Assembly: GCF_009765165.1 (NCBI RefSeq)
Contig: NZ_VLNU01000001.1
Coordinates: 682,001 to 746,000 of the forward strand
Length of the DNA stretch: 64,000 bases
Reading direction: 5' to 3'
From: Lysobacter panacisoli
GTDB taxonomy: Bacteria > Pseudomonadota > Gammaproteobacteria > Xanthomonadales > Xanthomonadaceae
A program made the position numbers and the translations under genes. This document shows, in pieces, positions 17,182 to 26,651 of this stretch; position 1 is the stretch's first letter; each line of letters starts with the position of its first letter. Below the pieces are notes generated by a model, which was given only the letters and a program-made list of their open reading frames with translations, had not been told where the DNA came from and searched no databases.

Positions 17182-18804
17182 ATGAGCCAGTCCGATCCCA
17201 GCGCCATCGAACGCGACGTGATGGAGTACGACGTCGTCACCGTCGGCGCCGGTCCGGCCGGATTGTCGTTCGCGATCCGCCTGAAGCAGCTCAATCCGGA
17301 GATCTCGGTCTGCGTGATCGAGAAGGCTTCGACCATCGGCGCGCACATCCTGTCCGGCGCGGTGATCGAGCCCGGCCCGCTCGATGCGTTGCTGCCGAAC
17401 TGGCGCGACAACCCGCCGCCGATCTGCGTGCCGGTGACGAAGGACGAGTTCTGGTTCCTGACCAAGAATGGTGGCCAGAAGCTGATGCTGCCGCCGGGCA
17501 TGCACAACCACGGCAACGTGATCGTCAGCCTCGGCGCGATGTGCGCATGGCTCGCACCGCAGGCCGAAGCGCTGGGCGTGGAGATCTACCCCGGCTTCGC
17601 CGCGTCCGAGACGCTGCACGATGACAGCGGCGCCGTGATCGGTGTGCGCATCGGCGACATGGGCGTGGCCCGCGACGGTTCGCACAAACCCGGCTTCACT
17701 GCCGGCATCGACATCCGCGCCAAGGTCACCGTGCTCGCCGAAGGCGCGCGCGGTCACCTCACCAAGCGCTTGATCAAGCAGTTCAAGCTCGACGCCGACA
17801 GCGATCCGCAAGGCTATTCGATCGGCATCAAGGAGCTGTGGCAGGTGCCGGAAGACCGCGTCGAGCCCGGCAAGGTCGTGCACGCGATCGGCTGGCCGGC
17901 CGACAACAACACCTACGGCGGCAGCTTCCTGTACCACCTGGACAAGGGCCGCATCGCGCTGGGCTACGTCAGCGGCCTCGACTACAAGGATCCGGAATAC
18001 AAGCCGTGGGAAGCCTTCCAGCAATGGAAGAACCACCCATCGGTGAAGCCGCTGCTCGAAGGCGGCAGCATCCTGTCGGCCGGCGCGCGCGCGATCGTCA
18101 CCGGTGGCTGGCAATCGCTGCCGAAGCTGGAGATGCCCGGCGCGATCCTGATCGGCGATACCGCCGGCCTGCTCAACGTGCCCAAGATCAAGGGCACGCA
18201 CCAGGCGATCCGTTCCGGCATGCTCGCCGCCGAACACCTGGTCGCCTCGCAGCTGTCGCCGCAGGGCTTCGATGCGAAGCTGCGTGCGTCCGAAGCGATG
18301 GCGGAGCTGAAGAAGATCCGCAACGTGAAGCCGGGCTTCAAGCGCGGCATGTGGTTCGGGCTGCTCAACGCCGCGTGGGAAACCATCACCTTCGGCCTGT
18401 CGCCGTGGACGCTGAAGAACAAGGCGGACTGGTCGTCGCTGGACAAGGTCGGCGAACACGAAGAGCCCAAGCGCGATTATGTCGACCGCACGCTCGCGCC
18501 GCGCGATCGCCTGCAGGGCGTTTATTACGCCGCGACCGAACACGACGAGGACCAGCCGGTGCACCTGAAGGTGCGCGACACGTCCATCTGCATCACGCGT
18601 TGCGCCGAGGAATACGACAACCCCTGCACGCGTTTCTGCCCGGCCGGCGTCTACGAGATCGTGCAGGACGAAGCCGGCAAGCGCCTGCAGATCAACGCCG
18701 CCAACTGCGTGCACTGCAAGACCTGCGACATCAAGGACCCGTACGAGATCATCGACTGGGTGACGCCGGAAGGCGGCTCGGGACCGAACTACCAGAACCT
18801 GTAA
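17182..18804 (+). CDS. electron transfer flavoprotein-ubiquinone oxidoreductase
   Basis: Membrane-associated FAD and 4Fe-4S enzyme passing electrons from ETF to ubiquinone during acyl-CoA and amino-acid oxidation. 540 aa. The N-terminal FAD Rossmann motif is 'VVTVGAGPAGLSFAIRLK' (about residues 16-33); the C-terminal ferredoxin-like domain has cysteines in 'NCVHCKTCDIKDP' and the conserved ending 'GGSGPNYQNL'. The start ATG 17182 follows a poor Shine-Dalgarno (cggagccgcc). Its partners etfB and etfA lie at 23.7-25.4 kb. Confidence 0.95.
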   Translation: MSQSDPSAIERDVMEYDVVTVGAGPAGLSFAIRLKQLNPEISVCVIEKASTIGAHILSGAVIEPGPLDALLPNWRDNPPPICVPVTKDEFWFLTKNGGQKLMLPPGMHNHGNVIVSLGAMCAWLAPQAEALGVEIYPGFAASETLHDDSGAVIGVRIGDMGVARDGSHKPGFTAGIDIRAKVTVLAEGARGHLTKRLIKQFKLDADSDPQGYSIGIKELWQVPEDRVEPGKVVHAIGWPADNNTYGGSFLYHLDKGRIALGYVSGLDYKDPEYKPWEAFQQWKNHPSVKPLLEGGSILSAGARAIVTGGWQSLPKLEMPGAILIGDTAGLLNVPKIKGTHQAIRSGMLAAEHLVASQLSPQGFDAKLRASEAMAELKKIRNVKPGFKRGMWFGLLNAAWETITFGLSPWTLKNKADWSSLDKVGEHEEPKRDYVDRTLAPRDRLQGVYYAATEHDEDQPVHLKVRDTSICITRCAEEYDNPCTRFCPAGVYEIVQDEAGKRLQINAANCVHCKTCDIKDPYEIIDWVTPEGGSGPNYQNL

Positions 18805-18825
18805 CCGGCGCGACGCCGGCGGTCG

Positions 18826-19560
18826 TCAGCGCCGGGCGATGATCGCGATGCCTGCAGGATAGTCGAACGCGACCATCTCGCAACGCGTGAAACCTGCCTG
18901 CAGCACCATCGCCCAGGTATCGGCGCCAAACTCGGTGTGCACGATCAGGTCCGCTCCCGCCTGGCTCGGATCGCCGTGGTAGCTGGGGCCCAGTCCGGTG
19001 CGCAGGACGCTCATGCGCCCCATCACGATGGGCACGGTGAAGATCGCCGCGCCTCCGGGACGAAGTACGCGGAGAGTCTCGGCAAGCGCGAGCTGCGGAT
19101 CCGGTACGTGCTCCAGCGTGTCCGAATGCACCACCGCGTCGAAGCTGGCGTCGTCGAACGCCATCGCCTGAAGGTCGACGTCCGGATAGCTCCCGAACAC
19201 GTGTCCCGACAGGCGCCCCAGGCGCCAGTGCAGCGTGCCGGCTTCATTCACTTCGAGCAGGCGGATGGCAGGCGGCGCATCCAGCATGGCGTCGAGCGTG
19301 CCTTCGCGACCGAAGGCGATGCAAAGCGCCTTGCCCAGCGCGATCGACCGGATGTTGCATCCGCAGCGCTCGCAGACCGTGCCCTGCTGGCGGTTGACGT
19401 AGGCCACCTCGTCCGGCAAGAGCGCCCATTCGTCGACCAGTCCCTGCCAGAGCACATCCTGGTGGCGGTATCGATCTCCGCCGCAGACGGCGCAGGCGGG
19501 GATGGCATCGAGCGGCGCCAGCCGCTCGCGGGGCCTTGCGGGAACACGACTTTCGGGCAT
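18826..19560 (-). CDS. SAM-dependent methyltransferase with N-terminal CxxC pairs
   Basis: 244 aa. A zinc-ribbon-like N-terminus ('CAVCGG' and 'CERCGC', about residues 23-67) precedes a class I methyltransferase domain. The motifs are '[23 protein letters not shown]' (about 135-155) and 'VLRPGGAAIFTVPIVMG'. The layout resembles methyltransferases found in polysaccharide clusters, though this gene stands outside the main one. The canonical glycine-rich SAM loop is weak ('LLEVNEAGTLHWRL'). The substrate is unknown. Convergent with ETF-QO. Confidence 0.7.
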   Translation of the reverse strand: MPESRVPARPRERLAPLDAIPACAVCGGDRYRHQDVLWQGLVDEWALLPDEVAYVNRQQGTVCERCGCNIRSIALGKALCIAFGREGTLDAMLDAPPAIRLLEVNEAGTLHWRLGRLSGHVFGSYPDVDLQAMAFDDASFDAVVHSDTLEHVPDPQLALAETLRVLRPGGAAIFTVPIVMGRMSVLRTGLGPSYHGDPSQAGADLIVHTEFGADTWAMVLQAGFTRCEMVAFDYPAGIAIIARR

Positions 19561-19622
19561 TTCGACAACGATCCGATCAGCGAACGGCGAATGCTACTGC
19601 ACGGATGCTGCCGATACCATTT

Positions 19623-20252
19623 TCAGCGCTTGAACGGCACGCCCGTCTTCCCGCGCAGTTCATCCGCGGTGACATCGGGCGCGAGTTCGACCAGCGTCAG
19701 GCCGTCGGGCGTCACGTCCATCACGGCCAGCTCGGTGATGATGCGGTTGACCACGCCCACGCCGGTCAGCGGCAGCGTGCATTCGGGCAGGATCTTGTGT
19801 TCGCCGTTCTTCGCGGTGTGCTCCATCAGCACGACCACGCGCTTCACGCCGGCGACGAGGTCCATCGCACCGCCCATGCCCTTGACCATCTTGCCGGGCA
19901 CCATCCAGTTGGCGAGGTCGCCGCTGGCGGTGACCTGCATCGCGCCGAGGATCGCCAGGTCGATGTGGCCGCCGCGGATCATCGCGAAGGAATCGTGGCT
20001 GCCGAAGTAGCTCGCGCCGGGACGCGCGGTCACGGTCTGCTTGCCGGCGTTGATGAGGTCGGCGTCGACTTCGGCTTCGGTCGGGAACGGGCCGATGCCG
20101 AGCAGGCCGTTCTCGCTCTGCAGCCACACGTCCATTCCGTCCGGAATGAAGTTGGCCACCAGCGTCGGCAGGCCGATGCCGAGGTTCACGTAGGCGCCGT
20201 CGGTGAGTTCGCGTGCGGCGCGCTGCGCCATCTGGTCGCGGGTCCAAGCCAT
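19623..20252 (-). CDS. scoB: 3-oxoacid CoA-transferase subunit B
   Basis: Beta subunit of a succinyl-CoA:3-ketoacid CoA-transferase. 209 aa. The catalytic glutamate lies in '[10 protein letters not shown]' (about residue 47), the family active-site signature, and the N-terminal '[17 protein letters not shown]' is typical. It follows scoA by 23 bases on the same strand. It likely serves ketone-body or branched-chain degradation linked to the ETF genes nearby; exact acid substrate is not determined. Confidence 0.93.
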   Translation of the reverse strand: MAWTRDQMAQRAARELTDGAYVNLGIGLPTLVANFIPDGMDVWLQSENGLLGIGPFPTEAEVDADLINAGKQTVTARPGASYFGSHDSFAMIRGGHIDLAILGAMQVTASGDLANWMVPGKMVKGMGGAMDLVAGVKRVVVLMEHTAKNGEHKILPECTLPLTGVGVVNRIITELAVMDVTPDGLTLVELAPDVTADELRGKTGVPFKR

Positions 20253-20275
20253 GTCAGTGTCCTGTGTTCGTAAGG

Positions 20276-21001
20276 TCAGGTCGCGCGCACGGTGCGCTGC
20301 TCGATGCGCTTCTCGGGCGAAGCGTTGAGGACGATGCGGTCGACATAGATGCCCGGCAGGTGCACGTGGTCGGGATCGATCTCACCGATCTCCACCAGCT
20401 GCTCGACTTCGGCCACGCAGATCGCGCCGGCCATCGCGCACGCCGGATTGAAGTTGCGCGCGGTCTTGCGGAAGACGAGGTTGCCCGCCTTGTCGGCCTT
20501 CCACGCCTTGACCAGCGACACGTCGGCCTTGAGCGCGGTTTCCATCACGTAATGGTGGCCGTCGAACTCGCGCGTTTCCTTACCCTCGGCCACGATCGTG
20601 CCGTAACCGGTGCGGGTGAAGAACGCCGGGATGCCTGCGCCGCCGGCGCGCAGGCGCTCGGCCAGCGTGCCCTGCGGGTTGAATTCCAGTTCGAGTTCGC
20701 CCGACAGGAACTGGCGCTCGAATTCCTTGTTCTCGCCGACGTAGGACGAGATCATCTTCCTGATCTGCCGCGTCTCCAGCAGCAGGCCGAGGCCGAAGCC
20801 ATCGACGCCGGCGTTGTTGGAAATCGCGGTCAGTCCCTTCGCGCCGCTGTCGCGCAGGGCGGCGATCAGCGCTTCGGGAATGCCGCACAGACCGAAGCCG
20901 CCGACGGCGAGCGTCTGTCCGTCGGAGATGATGCCTTCGAGCGCCTCGCGGGCGCCGGGATAGACCTTATTCCTGCGTGCGCCGGTTTGCGTCGCGGCCA
21001 T
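20276..21001 (-). CDS. scoA: 3-oxoacid CoA-transferase subunit A
   Basis: Alpha subunit. 241 aa. The glycine-rich CoA-binding '[16 protein letters not shown]' and '[16 protein letters not shown]' near the N-terminus, and '[18 protein letters not shown]' near the C-terminus, are family features. It is first in the scoA-scoB pair. The start is ATG 21001, with a GGAG-like ggagtccgtc upstream on the minus strand. Confidence 0.93.
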   Translation of the reverse strand: MAATQTGARRNKVYPGAREALEGIISDGQTLAVGGFGLCGIPEALIAALRDSGAKGLTAISNNAGVDGFGLGLLLETRQIRKMISSYVGENKEFERQFLSGELELEFNPQGTLAERLRAGGAGIPAFFTRTGYGTIVAEGKETREFDGHHYVMETALKADVSLVKAWKADKAGNLVFRKTARNFNPACAMAGAICVAEVEQLVEIGEIDPDHVHLPGIYVDRIVLNASPEKRIEQRTVRAT

Positions 21002-21091
21002 GACGGACTCCAGTGTCGGATCTGCGCAATGTCCCGCAGTTTACCGTGGCGACGCACCGGAACCACCGTACCTTCGGGCATGGGGACCGAC

Positions 21092-21097
21092 TAGACT
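21092..21097 (+). promoter_or_regulatory. -10-like TAGACT six bases before ATG
   Basis: TAGACT is separated from the ATG at 21104 by only six bases. If used as a -10 box, transcription would begin at or next to the start codon (leaderless mRNA). There is no Shine-Dalgarno in the interval, which fits. Position-based inference only. Confidence 0.35.
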
Positions 21098-21103
21098 GCG
21101 GCC

Positions 21104-22018
21104 ATGACCCGCATCGCCCTCGTCACCGCGATCGCAGCCGCCGGACTGGACGACGACCTCGCACCGCTGCTGGATGCATGCGCCAAGGCCGGCATGGCCG
21201 TGCAGGTCCGTGCCTGGGACGATCCCACCGTCGGCTGGGGCCGTTTCGACGCCGCGATCCTGCGCTCGCCGTGGGACTACGTGCCGCGCCTTTCCGAGTT
21301 CCTGCAATGGTGCGAACGCGTTTCCGCGCAGACGCAGCTCGTGAATCCGTTGCCGGTGGTGCGCTGGAACACGGACAAGCACTACCTGGCCGAACTGGAA
21401 AGCCGAGGCGTACCGGTGGTCGCGACGCGCTTCGTCGAGCCCGACATGGAGCCGCTGCCGGCGTTGCAGGCGTTCCTCGCCGAACACGCCGATGCGGCCG
21501 AGTTCGTCGTGAAGCCCGCGGTCGGTGCGGGCTCGAAGGATGCGCAGCGCTATGCGCGTTCGCAGGAATTCGCCGCCGCCAACCACGTGGCGCGGCTGCT
21601 CGACGCCGATCGCAGCGCGATGCTGCAGCCGTACCTGGCCTCGGTGGATCGCGACGGCGAAACGGCGCTGATGTTCTTCGCCGGGCGCTTCAGCCACGCG
21701 ATACGCAAGGGGCCGCTACTGCGCCCGGACGAAGGGCCCACATCGCACCTGTTCGCTGCCGAGGCGATCACGGCGCGCACGCCGCAGGCGGACGAGATCG
21801 CACTGGCGCAGCGCGTGATGCAGGCCGCGCACGAAGCGCTCGCACTGCCCGAACCGCTCGCCTACGCGCGCGTGGACCTCATCCGCGATGCGGACGGCAC
21901 GCCGCGTCTGCTCGAACTGGAACTGTGCGAGCCCTCGCTGTTCTTCGCGCATTCCGCGGGAAGCGCCGAGCGCTTCGCCGCGGTGCTGGCGCAGGCGCTG
22001 CAACGCGCCCACGCCTGA
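21104..22018 (+). CDS. ATP-grasp domain protein (RimK/DcsG-like)
   Basis: 304 aa. An N-terminal pre-ATP-grasp region ('WDDPTVGWGRFDAAILRSPWDYV') is followed by an ATP-grasp fold, with 'FVVKPAVGAGSKDAQRY' (phosphate loop, about 133-150) and the Mg-binding end 'YARVDLIRDADGTPRLLELELCEPSLFF' (about 247-275). This ending resembles the DcsG-like group of ligases that join a carboxylate to an amine or amide nitrogen. No substrate can be named, and no partner gene is adjacent. Confidence 0.7.
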   Translation: MTRIALVTAIAAAGLDDDLAPLLDACAKAGMAVQVRAWDDPTVGWGRFDAAILRSPWDYVPRLSEFLQWCERVSAQTQLVNPLPVVRWNTDKHYLAELESRGVPVVATRFVEPDMEPLPALQAFLAEHADAAEFVVKPAVGAGSKDAQRYARSQEFAAANHVARLLDADRSAMLQPYLASVDRDGETALMFFAGRFSHAIRKGPLLRPDEGPTSHLFAAEAITARTPQADEIALAQRVMQAAHEALALPEPLAYARVDLIRDADGTPRLLELELCEPSLFFAHSAGSAERFAAVLAQALQRAHA

Positions 22019-22024
22019 GCGGCC

Positions 22025-23437
22025 TCACGAGCGGCCGTACACGTCCTCGAGACGGACGATGTCGTCCTCGCCGAGATAGCTGCCCGACTGCACTTCGATC
22101 AGCTCCACCGGCTCGATGCCGCGATTGCGCAGGCGATGCACGCTGCCCAGCGGGATGTAGGCGCTCTCGTTCTCGTGCAGGTCGAACACGCGGTCGTCGC
22201 ACGTGACTTCGGCCACGCCCGACACGACGACCCAGTGTTCGGCGCGGTGCGCATGCTTCTGCAGGCTCAGCGCCGCGCCGGGCTTCACGACGATGCGCTT
22301 GACCTGGAAACGCGCACCGACACCGATCGAGTCGTAGCTGCCCCACGGGCGGTACACCTTGCGGTGGAACAGGTGCTCCTGGCGACCTGCCTGCTTGAGG
22401 CGATCGACCACGGCCTTCACGTCCTGCACGCGATCCTTGCGCGCGACCAGCGTCGCGTCGGCGGTGTCGACGATGACCAGGTCTTCCACGCCGATGGTCG
22501 CGATCATGCGGCGCTCCGATGCACGCACGAGGCTGTCGCGCGTATCGACCGCGATCACGTCGCCTTCGTAGCGGTTGCCGTCGTCGTCGCGTTCGGCGAC
22601 GGACCACAGCGACGACCACGAACCGATGTCGCTCCAGCCGCAGCTCACCGGCACGACCGCGGCGCGATCGGTCTTTTCCATCACCGCGTAGTCGATGGAA
22701 TCGCTCGGGCTGGCGGCGAACGCGTCGTGGTCGACGCGGATGAAATCGAGGTCGGTCTTCGACGCGGCCATCGCGTTGCGCGCGGCGGCGAGGATCACCG
22801 GCGCATGCGTCGCCAGTTCGTCGAGGTAACGCTGCGCGCGGAACAGGAACATGCCCGAGTTCCACGCATACGTGCCTTCGGCGACGTAGCGTTCGGCGGT
22901 GTCCTTGTCGGGCTTCTCGACGAAGCGTTCGACGCGGTAGCCGCCATCGCCCAGCGATTCGCCGCGCAGGATGTAGCCGTAGCCGGTTTCGGCGTATTCG
23001 GGGGTGATGCCGAAGGTCACCAGCCAACCCTGCCCGGCCAGGCCGGTGGCGGCCTCGACCGCGCCGCGGAACGCGGCTTCGTCGTCGATGAGGTGGTCGG
23101 CCGGCATCACCAGCAAGGTCGCGTCCGGATCGCGCGTGAGCGCATGCAACGCGGCCAGCGCGATCGCCGGCGCGGTGCTGCGCGCGGCCGGCTCCAGCAG
23201 GATGCCGCCGCTGGCGATCCGGATCGCCTGGAGCTGCTCGCCGACCATGAAGCGGTGGTCGTCGCTGCACACCGTGATCGGCGGCTGCGCGCCCGGCAGC
23301 TTGCTCGCGCGCAGAACGGTCTCCTGGTACAGCGAATGGTCGCCCATGAGCGCCAGGAACTGCTTGGGCTGGTTCTGCCGCGACAGCGGCCACAACCGGG
23401 TCCCGCTGCCGCCGCTGAGAATGACCGGATGAAGCAT
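22025..23437 (-). CDS. xanB: bifunctional mannose-1-P guanylyltransferase / mannose-6-P isomerase
   Basis: Makes GDP-mannose for LPS and exopolysaccharide; the Xanthomonas homologue is XanB. 470 aa. The N-terminal nucleotidyltransferase domain has 'LSGGSGTRLWPLSR' (about 6-19) and 'MPADHLI'; the C-terminal type II isomerase cupin (about 345-470) has 'HRAEHWVVVSGVAEV' and 'IPLGSVHRLRN'. ATG at 23437 has GGAG eight bases upstream; an upstream in-frame start would be unconserved. It lies 2 kb from the polysaccharide locus, and GDP-mannose is a plausible precursor for it. Confidence 0.93.
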   Translation of the reverse strand: MLHPVILSGGSGTRLWPLSRQNQPKQFLALMGDHSLYQETVLRASKLPGAQPPITVCSDDHRFMVGEQLQAIRIASGGILLEPAARSTAPAIALAALHALTRDPDATLLVMPADHLIDDEAAFRGAVEAATGLAGQGWLVTFGITPEYAETGYGYILRGESLGDGGYRVERFVEKPDKDTAERYVAEGTYAWNSGMFLFRAQRYLDELATHAPVILAAARNAMAASKTDLDFIRVDHDAFAASPSDSIDYAVMEKTDRAAVVPVSCGWSDIGSWSSLWSVAERDDDGNRYEGDVIAVDTRDSLVRASERRMIATIGVEDLVIVDTADATLVARKDRVQDVKAVVDRLKQAGRQEHLFHRKVYRPWGSYDSIGVGARFQVKRIVVKPGAALSLQKHAHRAEHWVVVSGVAEVTCDDRVFDLHENESAYIPLGSVHRLRNRGIEPVELIEVQSGSYLGEDDIVRLEDVYGRS

Positions 23438-23615
23438 TTCGACTCCGTGGAGGATGAGCGCGCTGAAGGGTACCGGATCGGGTGAAGCCATTGACCCGAC
23501 GGCGTCCGCGCTCCTGCGATTCCCCTTCCCTCCGGTTAACGCAATCCGGCGGCCGGAGCACCCGCCTCCCGGCCGGCCGGGCCACCACACGCCTGCGTAG
23601 GGAGCGCCTCTCGGC

Positions 23616-23621
23616 TAGAAT
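23616..23621 (+). promoter_or_regulatory. candidate -10 box of etfBA
   Basis: TAGAAT in the context cggctagaattggcgg, 51 bases before the etfB start. The same gctagaat context occurs before pepA (1749) and the GlcF-like gene (54830). No clear -35. Confidence 0.4.
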
Positions 23622-23672
23622 TGGCGGCTCTCGGCCCGCAATCGGCCGCGCAACCATAGGAACCCCCGCACG

Positions 23673-24419
23673 ATGAAGATCCTCGTCGGCTACAAGCGCG
23701 TGGTGGACTTCAATGTCCGCATCCAGGTCAAGCCGGACGGCTCCGGCGTGGTCACCGACGGCGTCAAGCTGTCGGCCAACCCGTTCGACGAAATCGCCCT
23801 GGAAGAGGCCCTGCGCCTGCGCGACAAGGGCATTGCGACCGAAGTCGTGGTCGCCACGATCGCCCCCGCCGATGCCCAGGCCCACCTGCGCAACGGCCTG
23901 GCAATGGGCGCCAACCGCGCCATCCACGTGGTCGCCGATGGGCCGATCCAGTCGCTGACCGCTGCCCGCGCCCTGCTCAAGCTGATCGAGAAGGAACAGC
24001 CGGACCTGGTCATCCTGGGCAAGCAGGCCATCGACGACGACGCCAGCCAGACCGGCCAGATGCTGGCCACGCTGTGGGGCCGTCCGCAGGCGACGTTCGC
24101 CTCGAAGCTGGAGATCGCCGACGGCAAGGCCACGGTGACCCGCGAAGTGGACGCCGGCCTGGAAACGCTGGAAGTCGACCTGCCGGCGGTGGTTACCACC
24201 GACCTGCGCCTCAATGAGCCGCGCTTCATCAAGCTGCCGGACATCATGAAGGCCAAGAGCAAGCCGCTGGAGACCATCGCGTTCGCCGACCTCGGCGTGG
24301 ACGCAGGCGACACGCTCAAGACGACCCACTACGCCGCGCCGGTCAAGCGCAGCAAGGGCGTGATGGTGAAGGACGCGGCCGAACTGGTCGCCGCACTCAA
24401 GCAAAAGGGGCTGCTGTGA
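23673..24419 (+). CDS. etfB: electron transfer flavoprotein beta subunit
   Basis: Small subunit of ETF, carrying AMP and shuttling electrons from acyl-CoA dehydrogenases to ETF-QO. 248 aa. 'MKILVGYKRVVD', 'NPFDEIALEEALRLRD', and the recognition-loop region 'EVDAGLETLEVDLPAVVTTDLRLNEPR' are typical. It is co-transcribed with etfA (stop overlaps the etfA start). Etf genes mark one flank of the LPS locus in Xanthomonas. Confidence 0.96.
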   Translation: MKILVGYKRVVDFNVRIQVKPDGSGVVTDGVKLSANPFDEIALEEALRLRDKGIATEVVVATIAPADAQAHLRNGLAMGANRAIHVVADGPIQSLTAARALLKLIEKEQPDLVILGKQAIDDDASQTGQMLATLWGRPQATFASKLEIADGKATVTREVDAGLETLEVDLPAVVTTDLRLNEPRFIKLPDIMKAKSKPLETIAFADLGVDAGDTLKTTHYAAPVKRSKGVMVKDAAELVAALKQKGLL

Positions 24420-25357
24420 TGAGCAAGGTTCTGATCGTCGCCGAACATCTGGACGGCAAGCTCAACGCCTCCACCGCCAAGTGCGTTTCCGCCGCGCAGG
24501 CGCTGAAGCCGGAGTCCATCGATATCGTTGTGCTGGCCGCCGATCCGGGCGCCATCGCCGCCGAGGCCGCGCAGATTGCCGGCGTCGCCAAGGTGCTGAC
24601 CGTCGCCAACGCCGCCAATGCGAACGCCATCGCCCAGGTGCAGGCGCCGCAGGTGGCCAAGATCGCCGCCGGCTACAGCCACGTGTTCGGCCCCAGCACC
24701 ACCTTCGGCAAGGACCTGATGCCCTGCGTCGCCGCGCTGCTCGGCGTCGCGCAGGTGTCGGACGTGATGGCGGTGGAAGCCAGCCACACCTTCAAGCGCC
24801 CGATCTATGCGGGCAACGCGATCATCACCGTCGAAGCCCCGGCCGACCACACCGTGGTCGCGACCGTGCGCACGGCCTCGTGGCCGGAAGCGGCGCGCGG
24901 CGGCAGTGCCGCGGTCGAAGCCGTGTCCGTCGATGCCGCCCTGCCGACTCACACCCGCTACCAGGGCCTGGCCGCCGGCAAGTCCGACCGCCCCGACCTT
25001 CAGAGCGCGCGTCGCGTGGTGTCGGGTGGCCGCGGTGTCGGCTCGGCCGACAACTTCAAGGTGATCTACGCGCTGGCCGACAAGCTCGGTGCCGCCGTCG
25101 GCGCATCGCGCGCGGCGGTCGATGCGGGCTACGTGCCGAACGAACTGCAGGTCGGCCAGACCGGCAAGATCATCGCGCCGGAGCTCTACATCGCCGTCGG
25201 CATTTCCGGCGCGATCCAGCACCTGACGGGCATCAAGGACGCCGGCACCATCGTCGCCATCAACAAGGACGGCGACGCGCCGATCTTCGAGATCGCCGAC
25301 ATCGGCCTGGTGGGGGATCTGTTCCAGCTGGTGCCGGAGCTCGAGAAGGCGCTCTGA
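24419..25357 (+). CDS. etfA: electron transfer flavoprotein alpha subunit
   Basis: FAD-bearing subunit of ETF. 312 aa. The C-terminal FAD domain has '[15 protein letters not shown]', '[42 protein letters not shown]' features characteristic of ETF-alpha. ATG at 24419 overlaps the etfB stop by one base; an alternative GTG at 24416 would add one residue. It is the left boundary gene of the polysaccharide locus. Confidence 0.96.
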   Translation: MSKVLIVAEHLDGKLNASTAKCVSAAQALKPESIDIVVLAADPGAIAAEAAQIAGVAKVLTVANAANANAIAQVQAPQVAKIAAGYSHVFGPSTTFGKDLMPCVAALLGVAQVSDVMAVEASHTFKRPIYAGNAIITVEAPADHTVVATVRTASWPEAARGGSAAVEAVSVDAALPTHTRYQGLAAGKSDRPDLQSARRVVSGGRGVGSADNFKVIYALADKLGAAVGASRAAVDAGYVPNELQVGQTGKIIAPELYIAVGISGAIQHLTGIKDAGTIVAINKDGDAPIFEIADIGLVGDLFQLVPELEKAL

Positions 25358-25376
25358 GCCGGGTTTGATGCTTCAA

Positions 25377-25400
25377 GGCCGGGCGCTCAGCCGCCCGGCC
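25377..25400 (+). terminator. hairpin downstream of etfA
   Basis: A perfect 9-base stem (ggccgggcg / cgcccggcc) with a six-base loop starts 20 bases after the etfA stop. No T-run follows, so it is only a probable terminator. Confidence 0.5.
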
Positions 25401-25638
25401 AGCTGTTCCATTCAAGGCGAGGCCGTGCGGCGGCGTCGACATCGCCGCATGCATCGCCTCGCGGCATGTGCACCAGGCGCCTACCGACCACCACGAGCAA
25501 CCGCGCATGCCTCTTCGGCTCGCATCTTTTCGACCGGCGTACGTGTTCTAATTTTGCAATTGGCCGCGTGAAACCGCGGCTGCGAAACGTCTGCGCAGTG
25601 CCACGGCATGCGCACTTACGAGCCCTCCGGAAGTCCCG
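25401..25638 (+). promoter_or_regulatory. leader/promoter region of the plus-strand polysaccharide operon
   Basis: No gene is seen. An AT-rich patch at about 25541-25562 (gtgttctaattttgcaattgg) stands out from G+C-rich surroundings and contains a -10-like tctaat; it would give a leader of roughly 85 bases. A GGAAG lies seven bases before the first start. No JUMPstart-like sequence was recognised. Confidence 0.3.
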
Positions 25639-26649
25639 ATGAACATGGATGCCGCCATCTCCCCGTCCGCTGACGCCAGCCAGAACCCCTACCTGTCGGT
25701 CACGATCCCGATCTACAACGAGGAAGACAACATTCCGTTGCTCTACCAGCGCACCCGGGACGCGCTCGACGGTCTGAAGCACACCTGGGAACTCATCCTG
25801 GTCAACGACGGCAGCAAGGACCGCTCCACCGAGCGCCTGGACGAAGTGGCGGCAAGCGACGATCGCGTCCGCGTGATCCACCTGAGCCGGAATTTCGGAC
25901 AGACCGCCGCATTGATGGCCGGACTGGACCATGCGCGCGGCGAGATCGTCATCCCGATGGACGGCGACCTGCAGAACGACCCGGCGGATATCGGCAAGCT
26001 CCTGTCCCGGCTCGACGAGGGCTATGACGTCGTCTCCGGCTGGCGCAAGGACCGCAAGGATGCGGCGATCAAGCGCAACCTGCCCAGCCGCATCGCCAAC
26101 GACCTGATCTCGCACGTGTCCGGTGTACACCTGCACGACTACGGTTGCTCACTCAAGGCCTACCGCCGCAACGTGCTCGATGGCGTGAAGCTGTACGGCG
26201 AAATGCACCGCTTCGTGCCGATCTACGCGGCCTGGAATGGCGCGCGCGTGACCGAGATCGAGGTCACCCACCACCCGCGCATCCACGGTGAATCCAAGTA
26301 CGGCCTGGAGCGCGTCATCAAGGTCGTGCTCGACCTGTTGGTGGTGAAGTTCCTGTTCAAGTATTCGGGCAAGCCGATCTACGTCTTCGGCGGATTCGGT
26401 ATGGCGAGCATCGCGACTGCCGCACTGACCCTGCTGTGGGCGCTGGCGCTCAAGATCTTCGAAGGCGTCTCGTTCATCCTCACTCCGTTGCCGACGCTCG
26501 CTGTGATGCTGTTCGCCATCGGCATCCTCAGCATCCTCATGGGCCTGCTCGCGGAGATGCTCAACCGTACCTACCACGAATCGCAGGCGAAGCCCGTCTA
26601 CCGGATCGGACGCATCGTCCAGGCGGGGCGCATCAGGGAAGGCAACTGA
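25639..26649 (+). CDS. GT2 polyprenyl-phosphate-type glycosyltransferase with two C-terminal helices
   Basis: 336 aa. The GT2 fold begins 'LSVTIPIYNEEDNIPLL' (about 20-36), has the catalytic 'PMDGDLQNDP' (DxD type, about 114-123) and 'RIHGESKYGLERVIKV', and ends with two membrane helices (about 250-305). This is the GtrB/ArnC/DPM1 arrangement: transfer of a sugar from a nucleotide donor to undecaprenyl phosphate on the cytoplasmic face. It is the first gene of the plus-strand polysaccharide operon and stops two bases before asnB. The sugar is unknown. Confidence 0.82.
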   Translation: MNMDAAISPSADASQNPYLSVTIPIYNEEDNIPLLYQRTRDALDGLKHTWELILVNDGSKDRSTERLDEVAASDDRVRVIHLSRNFGQTAALMAGLDHARGEIVIPMDGDLQNDPADIGKLLSRLDEGYDVVSGWRKDRKDAAIKRNLPSRIANDLISHVSGVHLHDYGCSLKAYRRNVLDGVKLYGEMHRFVPIYAAWNGARVTEIEVTHHPRIHGESKYGLERVIKVVLDLLVVKFLFKYSGKPIYVFGGFGMASIATAALTLLWALALKIFEGVSFILTPLPTLAVMLFAIGILSILMGLLAEMLNRTYHESQAKPVYRIGRIVQAGRIREGN

Positions 26650-26651
26650 CC

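Noticed and set aside
21879..24404. Open frame of 841 codons on the minus strand through xanB and etfB
   Set aside because: Runs antisense to etfB and out of frame with xanB; composition is Arg/Gly-rich and lacks motifs.
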